The notes: generated by a model not told the origin, from the sequence alone. A DNA stretch of 64,000 nt from Autumnicola edwardsiae (GCF_031846505.1 NZ_JAVRHP010000002.1:26425-90424), one strand, 5' to 3'. Counted from the stretch's first letter, positions 36,119 to 45,856 are shown. Program-made: numbers and translations.

Positions 36119-38275
36119 TTATCCTTTTACTTTCTCTTCCACCTTGTTTGGCAAAACCTCGTAGCCCATATGGTATAGCGTAAAACCAAAAATATCGGCA
36201 TATTCTTCAATAATCATTTTAGTCGGTTTTCCTGCTCCGTGGCCGGCTTTGGTTTCAATACGGATCAACGCAGGATTATTTCCTGCCTGTTTATCCTGTA
36301 ATTCGGCAGCAAATTTGAATGAATGCGCGGGTACTACACGATCGTCGTGATCTCCTGTAGTTATAAGTGTTGCAGGATACTCTGTGCCTTCTTCCAAATT
36401 ATGGACCGGGGAATAATTGTACAGATATTCAAACATTTCCTTGCTGTCTTCTGCAGTACCATAATCGTAAGCCCATCCTGCGCCGGCAGTAAAAGTATGG
36501 TAACGCAACATATCCATCACGCCCACAGCAGGTAAAGCCACCTGCATTAAATCTGGGCGTTGAGTCATTGTGGCGCCAACCAGCAAACCTCCGTTAGAAC
36601 CACCTCTGATTGCTAAATAATCACTGGAGGTGTAATTTTCTTCAATAAGATATTCTGCGGCAGCGATAAAATCGTCAAAAACGTTCTGTTTCTTCATTTT
36701 AATCCCGGCATCGTGCCATTCTTTACCGTATTCTCCACCTCCGCGAAGGTTTGGAACTGCATAAATCCCGCCTTGTTCCATCCAAACGGCATTGGCCGTG
36801 CTAAAAGATGGTGTAAGACTAATGTTGAATCCACCGTACCCATAAAGAATAGTAGGATTTTTGCCATCGAGCTCCAGTCCTTTTTTGTGCGTGATGATCA
36901 TAGGAACTCTGGTGCCGTCTTTTGAAGTAAAAAACACCTGCTTACTTTCGTAATTATCAGTATTGAAGTCGATTTTAGGTTTGTTGTAAACTTCCGAAGT
37001 TCCTTCTTCAATCTGATATTTGTAGATGGTTCCCGGCGTCACATAGTTTGTGAAGCTGTAGTAAAGCACATCTTCTTCTTTTTTGGCGCCAAATCCACCT
37101 GCAGAACCAATTCCTGGTAATTCCACATCCCGCACAAGATTTCCTTGGTAATCATATTGCTTTACTTTGGAAATTGCGTCTTCCATGTATTCAGCAAAGA
37201 AATATCCGCCGGCAGTGGAAGGGCTCAACACGTTTTCTGTCTCCGGAATAAAATCTTCCCAGTTTTCCGGCTGCGGATTGGCAGCGTCTACCGTAACAAT
37301 CCTGCGATTGGGAGCATCCAGGTTGGTGACCAGGAAAAGCTTGCTGCCCTCGTTATCTATCACGTACGTATCGGTATCCTCATTGCCGATAATTGTCATA
37401 ATCTGAGGCTCATCCTGGGAAAGGTCCATCATAAAAAGTTTTCCTCCGGAAGTCGCATTTCTTGCTGAAATAAACAAGTAGCGATTATCCTCACTTACGC
37501 TTCCACCCACATAGCGATGCTTCTCATCTTCACTTCCGCCGAAAATCAGCTTGTCTTCACTCTGTTTTGTGCCTAATTTGTGATAAAAAAGCCTGTGTTG
37601 ATCTGTTTTTGCTGATAGTTCACTTCCTTCAGGCTTTTCGTAGCTGGAATAATAGAAACCTTCATCACCTTTCCATGAAACTCCGCTAAATTTTACATCT
37701 CTGATGCTATCTTCAGCAATTTCTGTGCTTTCGGCATTCATAATGATAATTTTTCTCCAGTCGCTTCCTCCTTCAGAAATACTGTAGGCCGCCATTTTAC
37801 CATTTTCAGAAAAACTTAAGCCGCTAAGGGAAGTTGTGCCATCTTCGCTGAATTTATTCGGATCGAGAAAAACTTCGGGTGCTGCATCTTCAGATTGCTT
37901 GCGATACACCACGTACTGGTCCTGCAATCCGTCGTTCTTAAAGAAATAAATGTAATCTCCTTCTTTAAAAGGCGCGCCTATTTTTTCATAATTCCATAGT
38001 TTAGAAAGTCGGTTTTCCAGCTCTTTTCTAAATGGAATATTCTTTAAATAATCGAAGGTTACTTCGTTTTGAGCTTCTACCCAATCTTCAGTTTCTTCGC
38101 TGCGATCGTCTTCCAGCCAACGGTATGGATCTTTTACTTCGGTTCCAAAGTAGTTGGTAACAGTATCGACTTTCTTAGTCTCAGGGTAATTCAAAGCAGT
38201 TTCTTTTTCAGTTTTGGAATCGTTGCAACCGGCCAAAAGGCTAACAGCAAAAATCCCTGTTATTATTTTTTTCAT
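36119..38275 (-). CDS. Prolyl oligopeptidase family (S9A) serine peptidase, lipoprotein
   Basis: Cleaves short peptides after proline. The signal peptide ends at SLLAGCNDS (Cys16), so it is lipid-anchored in the periplasm. An N-terminal seven-bladed propeller (about 70-430) is followed by an alpha/beta-hydrolase domain with Ser560 (RGGSNGGLL), Asp645 (GDHDDRV) and His679 (AGHGAGKP). The DPYRWLEDD segment near residue 48 is typical. At 718 residues it is full length. It stands alone between terminators. Confidence 0.94.
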   Translation of the reverse strand: MKKIITGIFAVSLLAGCNDSKTEKETALNYPETKKVDTVTNYFGTEVKDPYRWLEDDRSEETEDWVEAQNEVTFDYLKNIPFRKELENRLSKLWNYEKIGAPFKEGDYIYFFKNDGLQDQYVVYRKQSEDAAPEVFLDPNKFSEDGTTSLSGLSFSENGKMAAYSISEGGSDWRKIIIMNAESTEIAEDSIRDVKFSGVSWKGDEGFYYSSYEKPEGSELSAKTDQHRLFYHKLGTKQSEDKLIFGGSEDEKHRYVGGSVSEDNRYLFISARNATSGGKLFMMDLSQDEPQIMTIIGNEDTDTYVIDNEGSKLFLVTNLDAPNRRIVTVDAANPQPENWEDFIPETENVLSPSTAGGYFFAEYMEDAISKVKQYDYQGNLVRDVELPGIGSAGGFGAKKEEDVLYYSFTNYVTPGTIYKYQIEEGTSEVYNKPKIDFNTDNYESKQVFFTSKDGTRVPMIITHKKGLELDGKNPTILYGYGGFNISLTPSFSTANAVWMEQGGIYAVPNLRGGGEYGKEWHDAGIKMKKQNVFDDFIAAAEYLIEENYTSSDYLAIRGGSNGGLLVGATMTQRPDLMQVALPAVGVMDMLRYHTFTAGAGWAYDYGTAEDSKEMFEYLYNYSPVHNLEEGTEYPATLITTGDHDDRVVPAHSFKFAAELQDKQAGNNPALIRIETKAGHGAGKPTKMIIEEYADIFGFTLYHMGYEVLPNKVEEKVKG

Positions 38276-38374
38276 AGAAAGTTAAAAATTGTTGTATATG
38301 CATGATTAGTACGAAAAAATACCTGCAGGTTACAGTCCTACAGGCATTTTTAAAGGTACAGGTTAAAAAACTAT

Positions 38375-39364
38375 TTATATAAGCTTGTTTTCTAATAAAT
38401 ACTCGGCAATTTGTACCGCGTTGGTGGCAGCTCCTTTTCTTAAGTTATCGGCCACAACCCACATATTAAGCGTATTTGGCTGAGAATAATCCCTTCTAAT
38501 CCTGCCTACAAAAACATCGTCTTTTCCTTCAGCATAAATAGGCATTGGATAGGTATTGGTATCTGGATTATCCTGAACGGTAATTCCCGGAAAGTCGCTA
38601 AGGATTTTCCTTATCTCGTTTTCATCAAAGTCTGATGCAAATTCAACATTTACAGCCTCACTGTGTCCTCCAACAACAGGAATCCTTATTGCAGTGGCGC
38701 TAACGTTTACTGAATCGTCGCCAAGGATCTTCTTAGTTTCCTTGGTAAGTTTCATTTCTTCCTTGGTGTAACCGTTTTCCTCAAAAACATCGCAATGCGG
38801 AAGTGCATTTTTGTGGATTGGGTAAGGATATGCCATTTCGCCTTTCTCTCCTGCATATTCGTTTTCCAGCTGCTGTACAGCTTTCACGCCGGTCCCGGTA
38901 ATGGATTGATAGGTGGAAACGACCACTCTTTTAATCTTGTATTTGTCGTGCAGCGGCTTTAAAGCCATTAATAACTGAATGGTGGAACAGTTGGGATTGG
39001 CTATAATTTTATCTTCGGCAGTAAGTTCTTTGGCGTTGATTTCCGGAATTACCAGTTTTTTGGTGGCATCCATCCTCCATGCTGAAGAATTATCTACCAC
39101 CGTAGTTCCTGCTTCAGCAAATTTTGGAGCCCATTCCAGGGAAGTTCCTCCTCCGGCAGAAAAAATTGCCAGATCGGGCTTTTTTGCAACGGCAGTTTCA
39201 AGGCCAATAACTTCATAATCCTTACCCTTGAAGTTTACCTTTTTTCCAACCGATCTTTCTGAAGCAACCGGATACAATTCATCTATCGGGAAATTTCTTT
39301 CCGCCAAAACTTTTAACATTACCTGGCCTACCATTCCTGTGGCGCCTACAACTGCTACTTTCAT
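38375..39364 (-). CDS. asd: Aspartate-semialdehyde dehydrogenase
   Basis: Reduces aspartyl phosphate to the semialdehyde, the branch point to lysine/diaminopimelate, threonine and methionine. N-terminal NADP-binding loop GATGMVGQ (8-15), catalytic Cys126 in NPNCSTIQ and His234 in VVGGHSEAVN. The 329-residue length fits. A -7 box lies at 39432-39439 and a hairpin lies in the predicted leader (39387-39418). Confidence 0.96.
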   Translation of the reverse strand: MKVAVVGATGMVGQVMLKVLAERNFPIDELYPVASERSVGKKVNFKGKDYEVIGLETAVAKKPDLAIFSAGGGTSLEWAPKFAEAGTTVVDNSSAWRMDATKKLVIPEINAKELTAEDKIIANPNCSTIQLLMALKPLHDKYKIKRVVVSTYQSITGTGVKAVQQLENEYAGEKGEMAYPYPIHKNALPHCDVFEENGYTKEEMKLTKETKKILGDDSVNVSATAIRIPVVGGHSEAVNVEFASDFDENEIRKILSDFPGITVQDNPDTNTYPMPIYAEGKDDVFVGRIRRDYSQPNTLNMWVVADNLRKGAATNAVQIAEYLLENKLI

Positions 39365-39386
39365 TTTATAAATTTTGTTTATTAGG

Positions 39387-39439
39387 AGACCTCACAGGTT
39401 TCAAAACTCGTGAGGTCTTTCTTTTCTGGTGCAAATGTA
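39387..39439 (-). promoter_or_regulatory. asd leader: -7 box followed by a hairpin
   Basis: On the minus strand TACATTTG (39439-39432, followed by C) matches the -7 consensus. Downstream of it, before the ATG at 39364, AGACCTCAC / GTGAGGTCT (39387-39395, 39410-39418) forms a hairpin of the window's repeated terminator family. It may be an attenuator or an inserted repeat. The remainder of the 39365-39692 gap holds the mscL terminator and no credible gene. Confidence 0.45.
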
Positions 39440-39521
39440 TTATACTCAAATTTATTGGACCATGCTAACCGTCTAAATTTGATTGATATATGGTTTTTTA
39501 TACTGATTTGTACAAATTGTT

Positions 39522-39551
39522 AAAAAAAGACCCCTTGCTCTCACAAGGGGT
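39522..39551 (-). terminator. Terminator downstream of mscL
   Basis: ACCCCTTG / CAAGGGGT stem (39530-39537, 39544-39551) with a T7 run on the minus strand. It lies about 140 bp after the mscL stop, leaving a long 3' region. Confidence 0.75.
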
Positions 39552-39692
39552 TTACATTAATTGCTATTCAAGAATGTGCAGTATAGCGGTGCACGTATTT
39601 TACTCGATAATCGAGATTTAAATGGTCCCAGAGCTGGCCCGAACCAAACTTTCTGTAATGCTTCTGTGGGCTTGTCCCGAAGCAGTTTGTTC

Positions 39693-40127
39693 CTACGGAG
39701 TAGTATTTTGTTTTCTCAGCTCGTCCCTTATCTCAACAAGTAATTCTTCCTGGGAAGGACCTTTTGGAGCAGCCACTTTTGGGGCTTCTTTTGTTGTTTT
39801 TGTCCTTTCGTAAGCCCGAAGCAGTAAAAATATAAAAAATGCCACGATTACGAAGTAGATTATAGCTTGTAAAAGATTTCCATAGGTGATAACTGCAGCT
39901 TCAGCCTCTATTGCAGCATCAAGGGTCTCGTAGCTTTCGCCGTCCAGGGCGAAGAACTTTTGGGAAAAATCTGTACCACCCGTAAAAATGCCAATTATCG
40001 GCATTAGTACATCTGCAACTACAGAAGCAATAATCTTGTTAAATGCTGCTCCCATTACTACTGCTGTAGCAAGGGCAATAATATCACCTTTCATGAGAAA
40101 GGCTTTAAAATCTTTAAAGAATGCCAT
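39693..40127 (-). CDS. mscL: Large-conductance mechanosensitive channel
   Basis: Pentameric inner-membrane channel that opens under membrane tension. It starts MAFFKDFKAFLMKGDIIALA, with TM1 (VVMGAAFNKIIASVVADVLMP), a periplasmic loop (about 48-75) and TM2 (LLQAIIYFVIVAFFIFLLLRA, 86-106, one residue over the usual core), then the cytoplasmic helix EELLVEIRDELRKQ. At 144 residues it has normal length. Confidence 0.96.
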   Translation of the reverse strand: MAFFKDFKAFLMKGDIIALATAVVMGAAFNKIIASVVADVLMPIIGIFTGGTDFSQKFFALDGESYETLDAAIEAEAAVITYGNLLQAIIYFVIVAFFIFLLLRAYERTKTTKEAPKVAAPKGPSQEELLVEIRDELRKQNTTP

Positions 40128-40188
40128 CTTATTTAAATTTTTGATTGTCAGTAATCTAAGATAGAAAATAAATCCGGAAGTTTAGTTT

Positions 40189-41298
40189 TTATGCCTGGAT
40201 AATCCTGCGGGTTACCCGCTGGGAGATACCTGTAATAAGCTCGTAGGAAATAGTTTTTCCGGCTGCGGCAAAATCAGTGGCATGTGGCTGTTCACCAAAA
40301 ATCACTACCTGGTCACCCTCTTCGCAGTCAATGTCTGTAACATCTATCATTAAAATATCCATACAAATATTTCCTACAATAGGAGCAAATTGTTCATGAA
40401 CAAGAACCCCGGTTTTTTCATTTCCGTATTTTCTGTGAATGCCATCTGCATAGCCAAGTGGGAGCGTGGCAATCCGGGATGGTCTGGTAGCTTTAAACGT
40501 TCTGTTATAGCCCACGGTTTCTCCTTCTTCTAAATGCTGAATTTGGGAGATTAATGTCTTCAGCGTACCTACAGGCTTTAATTTTTTATCGATTTCCTTA
40601 TCATTTCCGAAGCCATAGAGGCCAATTCCGCAGCGAACCATGCTCATGGCAGCTTCAGGATAATTAAATATAGCTGAAGTATTGCAGACGTGTAAAATGG
40701 GTTCATAACTGAATTCTTCTACAAAGCGTGCGGCAATTTTCCTGAAAGTATTAATCTGCTGAAGGGTAAATTCCCGTTCCTGCCAATCGTCACTGGCTGC
40801 CAAATGGGAAAAAACCGAATGAACTTTAATTGCAGAAGTCGTGGCAAGTCTTTCAAAGACCGTTTCCACCTTTTTTGGTGAAAAACCCAAACGATTCATT
40901 CCTGTATTGAATTTAATGTGCACAGGATAATCTTTTTGGCCGAGCTTTTCTGCAGTAGCTATAAAATCTGTGAGAAGACGATCACTGTAAAGGCTGGGTT
41001 CCAGGCAATTTTCAATAAGCTGATCAAAGTTTTCCTGCTGCGGATGAAAGATCATGATAGGCGTGGTAATTCCCGCCTGTCTAAGCCGCACCCCTTCCTG
41101 GATATAAGCCACCGCAAAATAGTCGGCACCCAATTCTTCCAGTTTTCGGGCTATATTAATGGAATCATTACCGTAAGCGTAAGCCTTTATAACGGCCATG
41201 AATTTCACATTTTCGGGAACCTGGGAGAGGATTGTTTTATAGTTATGAGCCAGGGCTCCAAGATCTATTTCCAGTACTGTTTCCTGTGCTTTAGGCAT
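40189..41298 (-). CDS. alr: Alanine racemase
   Basis: PLP-dependent L/D-alanine interconversion for peptidoglycan. The PLP-binding lysine is Lys38 in AVIKAYAYGND. A TIM-barrel with RCGIGLYG and a C-terminal beta domain (VGYNRTFKATRPSRIATLPL region, GNICMDILMIDV) are present. At 369 residues it is full length. Its start codon lies within the last bases of tdk (8-bp overlap), so the two are probably cotranslated. Confidence 0.96.
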   Translation of the reverse strand: MPKAQETVLEIDLGALAHNYKTILSQVPENVKFMAVIKAYAYGNDSINIARKLEELGADYFAVAYIQEGVRLRQAGITTPIMIFHPQQENFDQLIENCLEPSLYSDRLLTDFIATAEKLGQKDYPVHIKFNTGMNRLGFSPKKVETVFERLATTSAIKVHSVFSHLAASDDWQEREFTLQQINTFRKIAARFVEEFSYEPILHVCNTSAIFNYPEAAMSMVRCGIGLYGFGNDKEIDKKLKPVGTLKTLISQIQHLEEGETVGYNRTFKATRPSRIATLPLGYADGIHRKYGNEKTGVLVHEQFAPIVGNICMDILMIDVTDIDCEEGDQVVIFGEQPHATDFAAAGKTISYELITGISQRVTRRIIQA

Positions 41299-41938
41299 TT
41301 TTTTGCTTTAGTTTAGGATCTAATTCCTCTGCATCGTTCACGTTCAGCTTCTTAACCCTTTCCCTTAGCATCGCCTTATAATATGCAGCACGGCTCAGCG
41401 GTTCATATTCTTCGTTTTCGCCAAGAAAAACCAGGTCGTCATTAATCGCTTTTCTATAGCTGAATTGCGCCAGGTTTCCAGTTCTTGTACAAACGGCGTG
41501 TACTTTGGTCACATACTCGGCAGTAGCCATAAGGTTAGGCATAGGGCCAAAAGGATTTCCTTTAAAGTCCATATCCAAGCCAGCCACAATAACCCTTACC
41601 CCGCGATTTGCAAGGTCGTTGCAAACCGTCACAATTTCATCATCAAAAAACTGGGCCTCGTCGATGCCTACCACATCGCAACCATCGGCCAAAATCCTGA
41701 TGTTGGAAGCAGATGGAACAGGGGTAGAACGAATTTCGTTGGAATCGTGAGACACCACCATTTCTTCGTTATAGCGAATATCTATGGCCGGTTTAAAGAT
41801 TTCAACTTTCTGTTTTGCAAAAGTGGCACGTTTGAGCCTGCGGATTAATTCTTCAGTTTTACCCGAAAACATACTTCCGCAAATAACCTCAATCCAACCA
41901 AATTGCTCTTCGTGATTTACTGTATTTTCGAGAAACAT
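41291..41938 (-). CDS. tdk: Thymidine kinase
   Basis: Salvages thymidine with ATP. P-loop GSMFSGKTEELIRR (about 21-34) and Walker B-like VVGIDEAQFFDD are clear. The zinc-binding cysteines of classical type II kinases are mostly missing: the usual CxxCG is CTRTG (VHAVCTRTGNLAQFSYRK), and the C-terminal CxxC/H is absent. At 215 residues it is otherwise normal. It overlaps alr downstream. Confidence 0.95.
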   Translation of the reverse strand: MFLENTVNHEEQFGWIEVICGSMFSGKTEELIRRLKRATFAKQKVEIFKPAIDIRYNEEMVVSHDSNEIRSTPVPSASNIRILADGCDVVGIDEAQFFDDEIVTVCNDLANRGVRVIVAGLDMDFKGNPFGPMPNLMATAEYVTKVHAVCTRTGNLAQFSYRKAINDDLVFLGENEEYEPLSRAAYYKAMLRERVKKLNVNDAEELDPKLKQKNA

Positions 41939-42087
41939 TTTGTAATTTTCAAATCGAAATGGGAATTACCCTCGTTTCGCATAAAGGTGGAACAAATTTA
42001 TTAAAAATACAAGCTTTGTAGAAGGGGCAGGTGCTAAAGTTATAAAGGCGGTAAAGGTAATTTTTAGAATAGGTAAAACTCAGAATT

Positions 42088-42984
42088 ATGAAAAAGAAGA
42101 TCGAAGATGAACTTTTTAAACTGGCAGATAAGATTGTAAACAATAGAGAGGATCTTGATGTTGCGCAATTAAAAGCTGAAGCTAGAAATCTGTACGAAAA
42201 ATTATGCGTTCTGCATTTTACGGAAAAGCATTTAGCAGAAACAGCATTTGAAGAACCTGAGGTGGGAATTTCTTCTGAAGAGCCGGCTAAACAATTTCCG
42301 GAGGAGCAAAAAGAAATTACAGACGATCGCTCTACATATTTTGCACCCGATGGGACAGAGTATAATGATTCTGAAGCGATCACAGAACCAAACACCGAAA
42401 AAATTAAAAATATTGTAGCCGAAATGCCGCAGGAAACCGGGCAGCTTGAGGATTTGTTTGCACGGGTAAATACTGAAGAAAAGCCGCCACAGCAACAAGA
42501 AGCGCCTAAGGAAAGAGCAGAAAAGACTCAGCAAAAAGAGGAAAAGAAGTTGGAAACCCAACCGCAACCTGAAATGCCTGTTCAAAAACCGGAAAATAAG
42601 CCGAAACCGCACCCTAGAGCAAATCCGCAACCTGAAGCTAACAGAAAAGATTTTCATGATTTTGGGGTAGATTACGACAGTCTGCCAAAATTTGAGCCGG
42701 TAAATCAAAACGGAAAAGCACCGCGTCCAAAATCACTTAACGACCGGTTAAAAAAGGGTATAACGATTGGTCTTAACGAACGTCTTGCTTTTATAAAACA
42801 TCTTTTTGAGGGAAATTCAACAGACTATAACCGTGTGCTTTCGCAGTTAAATACCTTCCATACGCTGGAAGAAGCTTATAAATTTATCCAGTTGGTGGTG
42901 AAGCCAGATTATAATAACTGGGAGGGAAAAGAGCAGTATGAGCAGCAATTCCTGCAGAAGATCGAAAACAAATTCGAAAATTAA
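42088..42984 (+). CDS. Hypothetical protein with Pro/Gln/Glu-rich linker
   Basis: A 298-residue cytoplasmic protein with no signal peptide. Residues 1-50 are helical (MKKKIEDELFKLADKIV), about 125-185 is a low-complexity Pro/Gln/Glu/Lys linker, and 215-298 is a compact helical domain (LKKGITIGLNERLAFIKHLF, NTFHTLEEAYKFIQLVVKP, NNWEGKEQYEQQF). The family seems conserved in Flavobacteria, always without assigned function. It is divergent from tdk and 15 bp before rsmI, with which it may be cotranscribed. The minus-strand ORFs over it are shadows. Confidence 0.8.
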   Translation: MKKKIEDELFKLADKIVNNREDLDVAQLKAEARNLYEKLCVLHFTEKHLAETAFEEPEVGISSEEPAKQFPEEQKEITDDRSTYFAPDGTEYNDSEAITEPNTEKIKNIVAEMPQETGQLEDLFARVNTEEKPPQQQEAPKERAEKTQQKEEKKLETQPQPEMPVQKPENKPKPHPRANPQPEANRKDFHDFGVDYDSLPKFEPVNQNGKAPRPKSLNDRLKKGITIGLNERLAFIKHLFEGNSTDYNRVLSQLNTFHTLEEAYKFIQLVVKPDYNNWEGKEQYEQQFLQKIENKFEN

Positions 42985-42999
42985 TCGCGAATATTTTTT

Positions 43000-43671
43000 A
43001 TGGCTAAGCTTTACCTGGTTCCTACACCAATAGGAAATCTTGAAGATATTACTTTACGTGCAATAAGAGTACTAAAGCAGGCCGATCTTATCCTTGCCGA
43101 AGATACCAGGAACAGCGGCAAACTTCTTAAACATTTTGAAATTTCCACGCAAATGCATAGCCACCACATGCACAACGAGCATAAAACGGTAGATACTGTT
43201 GTACAGCGGATTAGGAATGGAGAGACGATAGCGCTTATAAGTGACGCGGGAACCCCGGCAATTTCAGATCCGGGATTTTTACTGGTGCGTGCCTGTGTAG
43301 AGGCTGGTGTAGAGGTAGATTGCCTTCCCGGGGCTACAGCTTTTGTGCCTGCACTTGTAAACAGCGGACTTCCGAATGATAAATTTATTTTTGAAGGCTT
43401 TCTTCCGGTAAAAAAAGGCCGGCAAACTCGCCTTAAACTTTTAGCTGAAGAAACGCGGACGATGGTTTTCTACGAATCTCCTCATAAACTCCTAAAAACC
43501 CTTACCCACTTTACTGAATATTTTGGTGCGGAACGCCAGGCATCCGTCTCCCGTGAAATCACCAAGCTCCACGAAGAAACCATCAGAGGAACTATTGCTG
43601 AAGTGTTGCAACATTATACCAATAAACCACCTAAAGGAGAACTTGTGGTTATCGTGGAAGGTAAAAAATAA
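43000..43671 (+). CDS. rsmI: 16S rRNA (cytidine-1402 2'-O)-methyltransferase
   Basis: SAM-dependent methylation of C1402 in the decoding centre. The tetrapyrrole-methylase-fold start LYLVPTPIGNLEDITLRA, then ILAEDTRNSGKLLKHF, ALISDAGTPAISDPGF and the late GELVVIVEG are diagnostic. At 223 residues it lacks the extra C-terminal domain of longer homologues, which is usual in Bacteroidetes. Confidence 0.95.
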   Translation: MAKLYLVPTPIGNLEDITLRAIRVLKQADLILAEDTRNSGKLLKHFEISTQMHSHHMHNEHKTVDTVVQRIRNGETIALISDAGTPAISDPGFLLVRACVEAGVEVDCLPGATAFVPALVNSGLPNDKFIFEGFLPVKKGRQTRLKLLAEETRTMVFYESPHKLLKTLTHFTEYFGAERQASVSREITKLHEETIRGTIAEVLQHYTNKPPKGELVVIVEGKK

Positions 43672-43767
43672 TGTTGCGCCTCGTGATGTAAATTTCCCGG
43701 TACGGTTTCTTTATCTCGCCGGGAGAAACTTAAAATTATTTTACACCTTCGCAGGAAATCAGAAAGT

Positions 43768-44112
43768 ATGAAAATTGACAATTTTATCACTACACTTAGA
43801 GAAAAACCTGAGCAGAATACTTTTGCCCAGACAATGGAAGTGATTGATGCGCACTATAACTTCACGCCTACTTCTTTTGCCAATGGAAACCTGGAAAACA
43901 AGGCCGGTGAAAATAACGGGAGTTGTAAAATCTTTTACTTCGGAAAATTGCAAGATCTTTCTGAAGAAGCTGTCCTGGCATGTTTTGGAGAAGTTTACTT
44001 TCAAGATGTGCTAAAAAATCCTGGAGGAACGGGACACCAGAATATCAGGAATTTCATGAAAACCGGGTGGAACGGAACTGAATTCAAAGGAGAAGCTTTA
44101 CAGCCGGAATAA
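43768..44112 (+). CDS. HopJ-type III effector-like protein
   Basis: A 114-residue protein matching the HopJ family by the core NTFAQTMEVIDAHYNFTP, FANG, NGSCKIFYFGKL and LACFGEVY segments and the HQNIRNFMKTGW ending. The family is named from Pseudomonas syringae but is widespread in bacteria without type III secretion, so the name should not be read as an effector function. It lies 40 bp before recJ. Confidence 0.85.
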   Translation: MKIDNFITTLREKPEQNTFAQTMEVIDAHYNFTPTSFANGNLENKAGENNGSCKIFYFGKLQDLSEEAVLACFGEVYFQDVLKNPGGTGHQNIRNFMKTGWNGTEFKGEALQPE

Positions 44113-44152
44113 TCCAAATTCTTTATTATCTTCAGCTAAAAAATTGAAGAAA

Positions 44153-45847
44153 ATGCGCTGGACGTTAAAGCCCAAACCCAACGAGGAAATTGTAATAAAA
44201 TTGTCAGAAGAATTGGGGGTGGGGAAACCTATTGCCTCTCTTTTGGTGCAGCGGGGAATTGCGACTTTTGAAGAGGCAAAAAAATTTTTCCGTCCTTCTC
44301 TTAGTGATCTGCACGATCCTTATTTAATGAAAGACATGGATCTCGCAGTAGCACGAATTGAAAAAGCTATTTCTTCCGAAGAAAATATCCTCGTGTACGG
44401 AGATTATGATGTGGACGGCACGACCAGCGTCGCTTTAATGTCTTCTTTTCTAAGGTCATATTCTCCTTTTGTCGCAACTTATATTCCCGATCGTTATGAC
44501 GAAGGCTATGGGGTTTCTTATAAAGGAATTGATTTTGCGGCAGATAACGACATCAGCCTTATTATTGCTTTGGATTGCGGAATAAAAGCCGTTGAAAAAG
44601 TGGCTTATGCTAAAGAAAAAGGCATCGACTTCATCATCTGTGATCATCACCGGCCCGGGAGTGAAATTCCGGCTGCTGTGGCGGTTCTTGACCCAAAGCG
44701 GGAAGATTGTGAGTACCCTTACAAGGAACTTTGCGGCTGCGGAGTGGGTTTTAAATTAATACAGGCGCTCGCAGCAAAGAGGAATATAAAGCTTGAAAAC
44801 CTTCTTCCGTACCTGGATTTAGTGGCTACTGCGATTGGCGCGGACATTGTTCCGATTACGGGAGAAAATCGGATTTTGGCTTATCATGGGTTGCATGTAA
44901 TTAATGTAGCGTCAAGGATAGGTTTTAAAGCAATTCTTAAGCAGCTGAAAAAAGATAAAATCACGATTACTGATGTGGTTTTTATCCTGGCGCCACGCAT
45001 AAACGCTGCCGGTAGGATGAAGCATGGGCTGCATGCCGTGAATTTGCTAACGGAAGAAGATGAAGAGACGGCGATAAAATTTGCTTCAGAAATTGAAGAA
45101 TATAACACCGATAGGCGGGATACCGATAAAACGATAACCGAAGAAGCGCTTGCACAAATTGATGCGTCGCAGGAGCAGGATCGCAATACAACGGTTGTTT
45201 ATGACGAAAACTGGCATAAAGGAGTCATTGGTATTGTCGCTTCCAGGCTCACCGAAACCTACTACCGCCCGACACTTGTTTTTACTAAAAGTGGCGAAAA
45301 ACTGGCTGCTTCAGCACGTTCTGTAAAGGGTTTTGATGTTTATGATGCGCTGGAATCCTGTAAAGAACATATCGAACAGTTTGGTGGTCACAAATACGCG
45401 GCCGGACTCACTTTACTGGCTTCGGAATACGACAATTTTAAGCTGAAGTTTGAAGAAGTGGTTTCTGAAACTATTGATAAAAACCTGCTTACTCCTGAAA
45501 TTGCCATAGATGCAGAAATTGAACTGAAAGATATTTCTCCAAAGTTTTACAGGATATTAAAGCAATTCGCTCCCTGCGGGCCGGGAAATATGTCCCCGGT
45601 TTTTATGACGAGAAACCTTCGGGATACCGGTTATGGCAAATGTGTGGGTGCAGACCAGAGTCATTTGAAATGCCAGGTAAAACAGGAAGGGAAAGGTCCT
45701 GTTTTCGATATGATTGGCTTTGGTTTAGGTAAAAAACTTGACATTATAGCAAAGAATAGAGTCTTTAAAGCCGTGTATGCGATAGACGAAAATGAATACA
45801 ACGGAAATGTTTCTTTGCAGTTAAGGCTTAAAGATATTTCCGAATAA
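44153..45847 (+). CDS. recJ: Single-stranded-DNA-specific exonuclease RecJ
   Basis: 5'-3' ssDNA exonuclease in recombination and mismatch repair. DHH-family motifs are clear: VYGDYDVDGTTS (motif I), ALDCGIK, ICDHHRPG (motif III), then DHHA1 with GVIGIVASRLTE and the GGHKYAAGL loop, and a C-terminal OB-like domain. An in-frame TTG at 44144 exists, but the ATG at 44153 (MRWTLKPKPN) is preferred. The 564 residues match RecJ length. Confidence 0.96.
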   Translation: MRWTLKPKPNEEIVIKLSEELGVGKPIASLLVQRGIATFEEAKKFFRPSLSDLHDPYLMKDMDLAVARIEKAISSEENILVYGDYDVDGTTSVALMSSFLRSYSPFVATYIPDRYDEGYGVSYKGIDFAADNDISLIIALDCGIKAVEKVAYAKEKGIDFIICDHHRPGSEIPAAVAVLDPKREDCEYPYKELCGCGVGFKLIQALAAKRNIKLENLLPYLDLVATAIGADIVPITGENRILAYHGLHVINVASRIGFKAILKQLKKDKITITDVVFILAPRINAAGRMKHGLHAVNLLTEEDEETAIKFASEIEEYNTDRRDTDKTITEEALAQIDASQEQDRNTTVVYDENWHKGVIGIVASRLTETYYRPTLVFTKSGEKLAASARSVKGFDVYDALESCKEHIEQFGGHKYAAGLTLLASEYDNFKLKFEEVVSETIDKNLLTPEIAIDAEIELKDISPKFYRILKQFAPCGPGNMSPVFMTRNLRDTGYGKCVGADQSHLKCQVKQEGKGPVFDMIGFGLGKKLDIIAKNRVFKAVYAIDENEYNGNVSLQLRLKDISE

Positions 45848-45856
45848 GAGCTCGCT

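Noticed and set aside
39561..39813. Plus-strand ORFs near mscL
   Set aside because: They overlap mscL antisense and show no family resemblance.
41949..42708. Long minus-strand ORFs over the 42088 gene
   Set aside because: Antisense shadows of a Glu/Gln/Pro-rich coding region; Ser/Phe/Leu-rich and without motifs.
43768..44112. Type III effector function for the HopJ-like protein
   Set aside because: The family occurs widely in bacteria without a type III system, and none is visible here.
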